From NCBI GenBank assembly GCA_030847615.1, contig JAUMIR010000003.1, positions 281,474,265 through 281,538,264 on the forward strand: DNA of 64,000 nucleotides. The letters run 5' to 3'. This stretch comes from Gambelia wislizenii (lineage: Eukaryota > Chordata > Lepidosauria > Squamata > Crotaphytidae). Of this stretch, positions 49,901 through 61,900 are shown one piece after another. A program made the translations under genes and the position numbers. The notes below the pieces were generated by a model that was not told the DNA's origin, ran no database searches, and saw only the letters and a list, made by a program, of their open reading frames with translations. Position 1 is the first letter of the stretch. Each line of letters begins with the position of its first letter.

Positions 49901-52900
49901 TCTGCACGCACCAGGTTGAGCATGGTACTGGATCTGGAACTGTCAGGAGGATAAATATTAGATGAACCAACATGTTTCAAGATTTCTTTGCCATCAATTG
50001 AGGCACTCTGGTTCTCCTCACTGCTCATATCTTGCTGGTCCAGTGAAGGAGAAAAGGACGATGTATTGTCACTGTCAATAGGTCCAGTGCTGGTATCAGC
50101 AGACTCTGTATGCTCACTGTTATCCTCCTCACACAGCTCTCGTGGAGCTTCTGCACACTGAGAAGCATTGTTAACAGACACTTCATTTTTTAGCAGACAT
50201 TTCTCTGGGTCTTTTTCAACTTCAGCCCATATAGCTTCCCTGTCCACAGTTGTAAACTGGCTCAATGGCAAACTTTCCTCAGAACTGCTTTCATGTAGTC
50301 CAGGGGCTCCCAAGGACTCCAGGAAGGAGTTTTTTTTCTTCTTATGCCAGAGATTCATGTCTTCTGGGGGAAAAAATAATTAAAAAAACCACACTATCAC
50401 TTTTTCAGAAATGAAGGAATCCTTAGACAACCACTTTATCCTTTCCTAACTATCTGAACACTGTACAACCTGGATCACATGAATGAGAGACCTTTTTCAT
50501 CTTCATCTTTAACTGTGCAATCTATTCTGATTTCAATTTAAAAACACGCTTTTTAAGAATGCACTTAAAATTTTGCTTTTGAACTTTACTGTATTTTTGT
50601 ACAAGTTTCACATCTTATTTTGTTATGTAAATATTGCAAAATAATAATAATTGAAAAGCAGATTTCCTCTCCAAGACTTACTTCTAGGTTTCTTAATTTA
50701 CATATTTTGTCTATACAAACATCTGATTGACTCAAAATAAAGATAGATATAGCTGGTCATGAGAGATTTCATATTGCTTAGTTAGTTGAACAACTTAATG
50801 TTGTCTAAATGCTAGAGATATGGAAATTTCTTCTACAGGCAAAACATATGTGGTAGTAAAAAAGGTAAAGCATAGGCTTAGGGTTTACGAGAACATAGAC
50901 TAAGACTAACCATTTGAACTGCTGTGTTCAACTGCAGTCAAACCACTTTTTAAAAGGGGTATTTGGAACAGAAAGGGGTTTGGAAAAGGAAAACAAAAAT
51001 GGTACAGGGGAGGCTAAAGCATTTTGGGCTATTATTTGGGGAGCGAAAATAATGGAGGTGAGGGGTGGGGACAGAACATTTTAGATGCTGAAACAATTAT
51101 AAATGTAATGTTTGAGCATAACATTAAATAGATTGCCAGAAGGCAAATAGGTTCTGGACAGATAAAGTAAAATATCATCTACTTTGTTCATTTTTAACTT
51201 ACAAAATTCACTGCCACAGAACATGGTGATAGCCACCAGCTTAGATGATTTGAAAAGGTAATTAGACAAATTAACAGAAAGACAGATCTGTTGATGGCTA
51301 TTAGACACAATGCTTATAGAACAAAAGAAGCATATGATCAAATGCCACTCGTTAATAAGCTGGAGGTGGGGTGAACAAATGTAGGGTATGGCCATGATTC
51401 ATGTGTTTTTCAGATGAATCTGATCGTCACCATGGGAATGAGAATGTTGGAGAAGATGAAGCCTGGGTCTGATCCAGGAGGGCTCATCCTAAGTACAATT
51501 ACCTGCTGAGTTCTTCTGTTTGATGCAGTGGATTGAGGTACGCTGTGTCTTGGGGTGAAGCAGAAGCAGAAGCACAGGCTCAAGAATCCGTGCAACATCA
51601 TTAAGCGACAATGCTCGTATCAACCATCCTTGTGCTGCAGCACCAATTGCACCGTCTGAACAATTAAGACTGTCCAGTACAACAAACAGGGACCTGCATG
51701 GAGAAATTACAGTAATTTTAATAGAAGAGAGCAGTGCCGCAGTTATGCTAAAGTTCTGAGATGAAGACTGGGAGACAGTTAAAAAAGGACAACTGGGACC
51801 TCTCTATACAAGGAGGGAATGTGGCTTGATGTGCACTAACACAAATTCAAAGCAGCTTCTATTTGTCTTAACGGTTTTCTGGCAAAATTGCAGGTATGTA
51901 AAGCTATTTGCATTTGCTGTCCCAATTGGCATGCCTGCAAACCAAGATGGCAGTCGCAAGTGAATTTTGCACATTTTTATTGTCACCAGTTGCTACAACT
52001 GAACAGTATTTTTTTTAAAAAGCATATTTAAGGTGCAAAAGTGCGATATTCCACCTAAATAAATTTTTAAAAGGAAAAGAAAAAGGCTGTTTTGTCACCA
52101 GAGTGCTCACTTGCTAAAGCGAAAATCCAAGATGGTGGTTCCAAGTGCTTACCTTGTTAGCAAGCTCTGTCCTTGCCCACATCCAACCAATCAGCTTCCA
52201 CTTCCGCTTTTATCACAAATGTGAATGAATGCTCTCTCCATTGACGCTCCCTTGTCGTGGGAGAGAGGCTTGCGTACCCTAATGATGTTTTGAGCTATGC
52301 TGGCGGTGGCATAATAGCCACTGGTAGGGTCTCCCATGCCAGACAGATCAAAACCGAAGGGTCTGACAAAGAGCGTCAAAGGGCAGGATGGGCTCTCTAG
52401 CCTTGTGGCAACCGTCCTAGGAGAAGGAAAACTCTAATCCCAAAACCGGGCAGATGGTGCTCGTCCAACCCTGTAAGGTCAACCATCTAAGAGAAGGAAA
52501 CTCTAAACAAACCTATGGCCCGAGGACCTCGCTGCCACGTCCATGCTTGCAAGGCCACGGCAGATGAATCTCTGGTTTAAAGGGTGAGGCCAGTTCTGTG
52601 CACGCTGTGCTCCACCAGAAAAATCCATTGCACGGGCTCGAAGGACAAATCCATTTCCAAAAAAGCCCTGTAGCGATAGGCGAGGGACGAAACCGGCAGG
52701 TGTAAAGATGCACTGGAAGCCGCAGCCCCAACCCTGCATGCAGGCGGTTCAGGACATTGGTCGCTCGAGGCTGACCCGGGAGATGACAGTCTTGTTCGGC
52801 AGCATCCTGAACGACCAAGCAGCCTTTTTAAAGGAGAGCACTGCTTGCTCCATATGGAGAGGGGCCTAGAAAAGGTGGCCTAACGAAAGCTCATCCCCAA

Positions 52901-55900
52901 CTACCTGGTTGGCTAGCCGCGGCCAACGGCAATCTTCTGATGCGGTCAAACCAAGGCAAAGAAACAAAGGCACACACCGGCCTCCAAAGGTGTAAATAAA
53001 CTGACACTTGCATGCTGGAACATCAGAACCATGCAAGACTCTGAAGATAGTGGACGGCCTGAGCGTCGTTCTGCCCTAATAGCCCTTGAACTATCACGGC
53101 TTAATATTGACATCGCTGCTCTTAGTGAAGTTCGCTTCCATGAGGAAGGCAGCCTTAAAGAACATGGCGCCGGCTACACACTTTACTGGTCTGGCAAACC
53201 CAAAACCGAAAAACATCTTTCAGGAGTAGGCTTTATGATTAAAAAACTCCATTGCCTCCAAACTCGAAACCTTGCCAACAGGACACTCTGATCGCATTAT
53301 TTCCTTACGCCTCCCACATGTTGTTCTCTTCAGTATATATGCCCCAACTATGCAAGCCGACCCTGTAGAGAAAGACAAATTCTACACAGACCTACGCCAA
53401 CTCATACAAAAAGTCCCTGTAGAAGATGAAATTATTATACTTGGTGATTTCAATGCCAGAGTAGGAAAGAACTCCAAAGCCTGGAAAAGTGTCTTAGGCA
53501 AGCATGGTGTTGGAAATTGCAATGATAACGGACGCCTCCTGCTAGAGTTCTGTGCAGAACAACAGCTGACTATTAGAAGCACAATCTTTCAGCAGAAAGA
53601 TAGCTTGAAGACAACCTGGATGCATCCCCGATCCAAACATTGGCACCTCATTGACTACGTTCTAGTCCGTCAGAGAGACATTCGTGATGTCTGTCATACC
53701 CGAGTGATGCCCAGTACAGAATGCCAAACAGATCATCGCCTCGTCAGATGTAAACTAAATCTTCATCTTAAGTTCAAACCTAAGAGGGGTGGCATCTTAA
53801 AGAAGAGACTCCAAGTCAACAATCTTCAACAAGCTACCATGAGAGACAACTTCCAGGCAAATCTAGAAACGAAACTTGAAGACCATCCTACAGATCCTTC
53901 TCCTACAGTGCTTTGGCAACATATCAAAAACAGTATCCTCCAGTCTGCAGAAGAATCCCTCGGGTTCTCCCACAAGAAAAATCAAGACTGGTTTGATGGA
54001 AACAACCAAGAGATCCAGGAGCTGTTGGCAAGGAAGAGAGCTGCTCACCAGGCATACCTCGCCCAGCCAACCTGTCATGTAAGAAAAGCAGCTTTCCGCC
54101 TCACGTGTAGTAAACTACAACAAAAACTCCGAGACATGTAGAACAAGTGGTGGATCAATATAGCAGAAAAAACACAACGCTGTGCAGATCTGGGTGATCA
54201 TAGAGGATTTTATGAAGCTCTTAAAGCAGTGTTTGGACCTACTTATCAGGTCCAAAGCTCCTTATACAGTACAGATGGTCAAACATTAATTACTGATAAA
54301 GCCTCCATCCTAAATCGTTGGGCTGAACATTTTCAAAGTCTCTTTAGTGCCAACCGAGTAGTCCAAGCCTCAGCTATCCAACATATGACACAAAAACCAA
54401 TGAAAAATGAATTGGACATAGCTCCCACTTTGGAAGAGACCCTTAAGGCCATACAGCAGATGAAAAACGGCAAGGCAGCTGGGATTGATGGAATCCCACC
54501 TGAAGCTTGGAAACAAGGAGGTCATGCACTCCACGAAAAATTCCACGAATTCCTTGTGAATTGCTGGGAAAAAGGGGAACTGCCATCAGACCTCCGAGAT
54601 GTGGTCATCATCACCCTGTACAAGAAAAAAGGAGCAAAATCCGACTGCTCAAACTATCGAGGTATAACACTGCTCTCTATTGCTGGAAAAATCCTTGCAA
54701 GGATACTCCTGAACAGATTAGTTCCTGCTATTGCAGAAGAACTTCTCCCTGAAAGCCAATGTGGCTTCAGAGCCAATAGGAGTACTACAGACATGGTATT
54801 TGCCCTTAGGCAACTGCAAGAAAAATGTAGGGAGCAGAACAAGGGTCTCTATGTAACATTTGTCGACCTCACCAAAGCCTTCGACACTGTAAGTAGAAAA
54901 GGTCTGTGGCAGATCCTGGAAAGACTAGGATGTCCCCCCAAATTCCTTAAAATGATTATCTTGCTACACGAGGGACAGCGTGGTCAAGTCAGATATGGCG
55001 ATGCTCTTTCAGAGCCCTTTCTAATAACTAATGGAGTGAAGCAAGGTTGTGTTCTTGCACCAGCTTTATTTACAATCTTCTTTAGCACGATGCTCCAAAG
55101 GGCTATAGCAGAGCTTGAAGAAGACGACGGCATCTATATACGCTACCGTACTGATGGTAGCTTGTTTAACTTAAGCCGTCTGAGGGCTCACACTAAGACT
55201 CTAAACTATCTAGTCCGTGAGCTGCTCTTCGCCGATGCTGCTGCCCTTGCTGCCCACACAGAAGCAGCTCTGCAGCGCCTAACATCCTGCTTTGCAACAG
55301 CTGCAGAGCTGTTTGGGCTAGAAGTCAACCTGAAGAAAACAGAAGTTGTTTACCAGCCTGCACCACAGGATGAACACCACCATCCCCACATTGCCGTCGG
55401 CAAATCTGTGCTCAAGTCCGTTCAGCAGTTCACCTACCTGGGAAGCATCATCTCCTCAGATGCCAAGATTGACAAAGAGATTGATCACAGATTAGCAAAG
55501 GCATATAGTGCATTTGGAAGACTTCACAAAAGAGTCTGGAGCAATAAACACCTGAGGCAAAGCACAAAAATCAGTGTGTATAGAGCCATCGTACTGTCTA
55601 TCCTCCTTTATGGATCTGAAACATGGGTCACCTATTGCCACCACCTACGACTCCTCGAGCGCTTTCATCAGCGCTGTCTACGCACAATCCTAAATATACA
55701 CTGGACTGACTATGTGACGAATGTTGCTGTCCTTGAGCAAGCAGGGATCACCAGCATTGAGGCCATGATATTGAGAACGTAGCTGCGCTGGGCAGGGCAC
55801 GTTTCTAGGAAGGAGGACCATCGCCTCCCAAAAATACTACTCTACGGTGAACTCGCCACGGGTCAGCGTAAGAGGGGCGCTCCAAAAAAGCGATACAAAG

Positions 55901-58900
55901 ACTCCCTGAAACAACATCTCAGGCTTGGCCAAATTGATCACCAACAGTGGTCTGCCCTGGCCTCACATCGGGAGGCATGGAGACGCACTATCCACAATGC
56001 TGCAGCCTTATTTGAAAACTCACGACGAACAAGTCTTGAAGAGAAACGACAACGCAGAAAGAATCACAACCCAAAAACATCACCCAAGGAGACTTTCTGC
56101 TGTGCTTTTTGCAACCGAACTTGTTTATCTCGGATTGGCCTTTTTAGTCATCAGTGCGCTTGCAGAAAGCGCGGGATGAGTCCTTCCTGAATCTTCATTT
56201 GCGAAGAAAAGCCAGAGAGAATGAATGCAAATCTAATTGTCCAAACGAGTGACAATGCACATTCTCTACAGAGCTTTTTTAAAAATATGGGAAAAGCTGC
56301 AAAGGCTTTCCCGGTGGAGTTTACAGTAGATCTGGTCCTTCTTCTGAATACTGCAATCCGATGTGGAATGTCATTAGGACAGGTAGGATTCCAAGCAAAT
56401 TCTATGAGGATTATTTTGACCGTTAAGACAACCCCTCTGTGTTGGATTGTTGTTGTGTGCCTTCAAGTCATTTCTGACTTATGGTGACCCTAAGGCAAAA
56501 TTATCATGAGGTTTTCTTGGCAAGATTTGTTCCAGGAGGGGATTGCCTTTGCCTCCATCTAATTCTGAGAGAAGAGTGTGACTTGCCTAAGGTCACCCAG
56601 TGGGTTTTCATGGCCGAGTGGGGATTCTAACCCTGTTCTCCAGAGTTGTAGTCCAATGTATAAATTGGTACACCATGCTGGCTCTCCAGTTTTGGACTCA
56701 TTTCTATTAATAATTAAAATTTCTGCCATGATGCTACATGTCCATGTATAGTCAATAGGGAAAGACAGCCACTTTCATCAGATAGGGAAAAGGTTATGCA
56801 AAGCATGTACAAAGAATTGGGCAACATCTAATAACGTGAGAGGAGATGTCTTCATGGGCAACCAGAGTTTTGTCTTCCTTTCCTCTCCCTTGCAGCTTCT
56901 GTGCACTTCAAAAATCTGCTCTAGAGGGTCCCTGAACACTCTTTGCAGCAGATTTGATGGGAACAATTACTCTACTGACTGATGCTGTTCCATCAGCTGA
57001 TAGACACAACTCTTCTCCACTATTACCTTCTTTCAGCTCAACTGACAAATATTTCTATATATTTAGGAAAACACACAAATTAATTAAATAGTACCTATCG
57101 AAGGATCGATTGTGGGATGTCACTCTGCTTCCTTGGATTTCTCTCGTCAAATGCCACATGATAGAGAATCGGAAGAGTGCCTCCAGCCTTGTCCCCTTGG
57201 CAAGAAAGGAAATCCATATATATGTATGTTAGATCAAATATTCACTTTACAAAGATTTCTGAAATATTATATGAGTGGCAATTATGGAAGATAAAAGTAG
57301 TTTGCTAAACTGGCATCTGGCCCACAGCAGAGTGCAGACAGAAGGCAGCAAACAGAAGACAACAAAGAATACAAGACCATTCTTCAGGGAGCAGGTATAC
57401 AGGATCTAAGTTATAATCTTCAGCATATTTACTGGAGTATTACCTCCATGAGACACTGTATAGCTTCTTTCCAATAAATATGCACAGGATTGTGATATAG
57501 CTTCCCCATTCCCACGGCCTAACATGAGACTCTGCAAGCTATGTTAGACTACATAGTTTTTAATAAGGTATTCTCTCAGTATAATAATCCTTACTTTATC
57601 ATGATCCAGTAAGGCATGGCAGATGATGTCTTCACAAATATTAGCTGAGGGAGCTAGACAATGTAAACGGTAGAACAGCTCTACGCAAGTGTTGTGATGC
57701 TCTCTTTTCTCATTGTTTAGCTGATCCCAAAGCACTTGAGCAACTCTCTGTAGTAAAAATTGAAAATTAAATAAACTAACTATTGAGCCAGTTTAAACAC
57801 AAAAGAAATTGTGTATTCATGTTTTTCTCTACTCTAGTGGAAATCTACCTGGTGGTCTCTAGATGTTTTTGATTAGAACTGTAATAACCCAAGAGCACTA
57901 ACCATGCTGGGCCAGCACAGATGGGATCTGTAGTAAAAAACATTTGGAGGGCTCCAGGCTGCCTAGCACCAGCTTATTATTACACAGCGCCATATTTACC
58001 GATACACAAAAGCAACAAGGTGAACACAGAAGCTCTATAGTTGAGTCTAATTTTGTGGTGCCACTGATTTGGTAAAGAGCAATTTTGTATTAACTTAATG
58101 CAATATATTTTAAGCAGAATAACATGAGAGAAGAATGCAATTGGACCGTTAAGATATACTAGCTGGACCCGGCGTACCATATGCCATTAAAAAACTCCCA
58201 AAATGCCCAGGAGACCTCATGACAACCCTTTGAGGTAGGCTGATGGGTTTAATTTGCCCCTCCGCCACTTGTTCTGCCCCCGACACCCTCCGTCATTCAT
58301 TTTGTCCCCCTGCCGCCCTGTCTGCCCCCCTGCTGCCCCCTCTGCTCTTTCTGCCCTCCTCCGTTTCTTCCTTCCCCCTGCCACTCCTCCACTTGTTCTG
58401 CCCCCCTGCCACCTCCCCCTGCTTGTTCCTTTCCCCTGCCGGCCCCCCTCTGCTCGTTCTGCCCCTTGGTCCCCACCTCCTGCACTCCAACACACACCAC
58501 ATCCACCCTCATGTTACTCACTGCCCCTCGCCAGTCCCCATGTTTGGAATCTAAATGGTGCCATCCCCAGTGTGCTGACTGGCTGCCCAACAGACCTGTG
58601 ATTCGTTGGTCAGTTCCCTAAACAGCCAATCAGCATGCTGGAAACGGCAACATACCCAAGAGAATTATATATATACTAGCTGGACCCGGCGTACCATACG
58701 CCATTAAAAAACTCTGCCCCCTGCCACCTCCCTCCATTTGTTCTGTCCCCCTGCTACCCCCCTCCATTTGCTCTGCCCTCTGCCACCCCCCTGTTTTTTC
58801 TGCCCCCTGCTACCCTCCTCCATTTGTTCTTTCTCCCTGCCACACCCTCCACTCATTCTGCCCCTTGACCCCCACTCCAGCACACACCACATCCACCCCC

Positions 58901-61900
58901 ATGCTACTTCCTCTCCCGTAGCCATGTTTGGAATCTGCATGGTCCCACCCCCAGTGTGCTGATTGGCTGCCCAACAGACCTGTGATTGGTTAGTCAGGTC
59001 CCTAAGCAGCCAATCAGCACACTGGAAATGGCAACATACCTAAGAGAATTATATATATAGATATAGATAGATAGATTCATTCATTTATATATAATTACTG
59101 GTTTCACATTGGCATGAAGCGCACAAGTCATAGCACCTGATTTTTGCTAATCTTCCCATCTCAAGCTCACCATCCTCCTGTTCCCCCAGAAGCTGCTCCT
59201 GAAGGTTGGGGAGCCCCAAACAGTATGAAATGTTGCACAGAGAGCAACAATGAGCAGAGAAAATCAGTGAAAACTAGGTTACTCCACTGGTGCATATGGA
59301 AATATCATATATCTAAAGCCACCATAAGATACATGGAGATGTGTGCGTGTGTATACACTAGCATTGATACTATTATTGTTTTGAAGTGCTAATTAAATTG
59401 TGCTGCAAAGTCAATACAGAATTGTTACAAAGGATATATAGCAGGTTCTTTAAGTTTTAGAAATATTTTTCAGAATTAATTTGGCAAGGAAATATGAAAT
59501 CAAGTGGCTCCATCAGCATCTCTCAGTTGCCTTCTCATCTGTTTCTGTGCTGGAATGTGTAATGTTTAGTTATCTTTACCAATATTAAGAGACTCAAAGA
59601 TCAATTGTGGGATGTCACTCTAGCTTGGACTGTTAAGAGTACATCTACATTGTAGAAATAATGCAGTATGATGCCACTTTAACTGTCATGGCCCCAGCCT
59701 ACAGAATCCTGGGATTTGTAGTTTTGTGAGGCATCAGCACTCTTTGGCAGAGAGGGCTAAAGACCATATAAAACTACAAATTCCAGGATTCCAAAGGTTG
59801 GAGCTACGGCACTGGAATTGGTGGCAAACTGTATTATTTCTACAGTATAGATGCACTCTTAGGACACTTGATAGAGGGACATCCTGAATGGAATTTGGTT
59901 CTGTTCTGTTGTTTAGTGTTATCTCTGTGCCTGAACTGTTTTCCCCTCTACTGCTACTTCTTTAACACCATTCCTGCTATTTTCCAGTGGCATAGCTGCC
60001 ATTTTGTTGGATTTAATACTTCTATAACTACTATAATACCAGTACTGCTACTTCTCCAGTGGCATAGCTGCCATTTTGTTGGATGTAGGAGGTGCAAAGA
60101 GAGTATATTGCAACAAGTTGATAGTAACAAGAAAGACTTTTCCACATCTAGAAGGGTAAATACAATGCTGGTAGAATAAGTATTGTGTCTGGATCTGGAG
60201 AACATAGATCTGGAGAAACCCCTTCATATTAATGATTTGCATGTATGTTATTGGGAATAAAATAAATAAATAAATAAACCAAGCACACTACCTGATAGAA
60301 GTCAGTTTTCTCTGAAATTAGTTTCAGAACTCCAGAAGCAATAGGAGGAACTGTGACCATCTGCAGTTTTCCAAAGAAGGGATTTTGCCCAGGAATTTTA
60401 TACCGTTTCATTCGGTCTTCAATAACCAGTGCCAATGATTGGGAATGGTTGATTACTTCTAGCAAGACAGAGATGGCCACATTTTGAATGTAGCAGTCAT
60501 TGACACAACAACATATTGTCATCAAGGATTTGAGCCACATGGGAAAACTGGATTCACAGCCTCCTGAGGAAAGCAAACAAATAATAGCAACATTTTTGCT
60601 ATAAGAATTAACTGGTTAATTGAAAGTGATGTTCCCATATTAAACATTTACTATTTTAATGAGAATGAGTGTGATAAAATAGTGCAACTCATCTTCACCT
60701 ATCAGAAGTGTTCCTTTTCAAGGTTCTAGCTAGCTATATATTCACTTCCCACAACCACTTTGCCTCTTCCAACTGACAGCTAACTTTCAATTGACAGTCA
60801 AAGATATTGAGGTTACTCGGTCTCTTTTGGCTTTTATATGTGTGTGGGTTTTACCTCTTTTAGGTTTCTGTACTTCCATAAATGTTGTGGTTCCTCCAAG
60901 CATGCCAATATCTTCTCAACTCACTGGCTATCTTTTATCTCAAAGAGCAGATGGGAATGCAGGTTAGAAATACCTTCATACCTGCTCATATATTTGTTTC
61001 ATCCAATCGTAACATATATCTGACCAAGCAGTTCTCTTAATGTTTACTTAGACATAAGACCCACTATGTTCAGTGAAACTTACTCCCAGTTGGATCAAAT
61101 CATTGAATTGCAGCCTAGGAAGATTAGCCCTTTCAGGAAGAGCTCACCCACACCATGAAGACCAATTTTAGATAACAACTGATTGATCTTTTATCATCAA
61201 TCTGTCCAGCAGGTCCTGTCATTCACCACACTTATAAAGATACTGCCTATCATGCTGCCCTTGTGTAGAATTCTGATGGAAGCTTCCTGCTTCCCCCAAA
61301 CATTTTGACTTTGCATTCTTCTACAAAGGGAGGTTTCTGAGTATTTGACTAATTTTGGAGATGTAAGCATACAGAGTAACAACACTTTTCAGCAACCCAG
61401 AAAGCTGATGACAAGACTGGTAAATAGGATAAGTCTGCAACTTACCAGGCACTTGAAAAAGAGACAAATAGAGTTGCTCAGTTTCTTCTTCAGAAAGATA
61501 GACAGGAAATGTAGTACAATCCAGTAAGAGGTAGCATACAGCTGCAAAGGCCTCTCTGCAGTCCTCTCTTATGTCTCCCAAGTCCAGCATAACTTGGTCA
61601 ATGTCCCATTCTTCCTCCTCTTTCTCCCTTTGCCTACCATGGTCATCTGAAGGAGATGGAGGGTCCAGACCTTTCTGCTTAAACGGTGATCCTCGCACAG
61701 TGAATAAGTCTGACAGCATCTGTTTAAACTGAGGCACAGTGATTTGCTTGGAGTCCCATGAGCGTCTTTTTTTGCCATTATTTCCAGAAGGTTGGTAATG
61801 GCTTCCTTTGTTCTTCTCCTGTCCTACATGTGCTGTTGAAATATTCCTGTTATTGGAATCTTGTAAATGAATCTCAAATATATATTTACTGGCAAACTTT

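Larger units (their letters stand above)
52233..56218 (+). mobile_element. Near full-length APE-type LINE with 10-bp TSD, disabled
   Basis: This is a non-LTR retrotransposon lying antisense to DOP1B. GAATGAATGC flanks it exactly at 52223-52232 and 56219-56228. After a 0.75-kb GC-rich 5' UTR it encodes an apurinic endonuclease: [42 protein letters not shown] and TDHRLV. The reverse transcriptase has [29 protein letters not shown] (motif A), [13 protein letters not shown] (motif B) and [12 protein letters not shown] (motif C). A C-terminal zinc finger ends [20 protein letters not shown]. Damage: one frameshift near 53270-53290, TAG at 54139-54141, TAG at 55780-55782, and Asp to Ala in motif C. 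The frame otherwise runs to TGA at 56188-56190. I could not settle the clade (RTE-, Vingi- or Nimb-like); such proteins are often mislabelled craniofacial development protein 2-like. Confidence 0.88.

Noticed and set aside
53031..55782. Host genes encoding an endonuclease/reverse transcriptase (craniofacial development protein 2-like)
   Set aside because: The frames belong to one LINE bounded by a 10-bp target duplication and share decayed 3' copies elsewhere in the window.
57735..57735. GTG start codon for an independent gene at exon c
   Set aside because: The peptide continues in frame upstream to a clear acceptor at 57748 and is part of the Dopey sequence.
58217..58601. Proline/glycine-rich open frames on both strands
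   Set aside because: They come from the C-rich TTGTTCTGCCCCC repeats in the unnamed repeat family.
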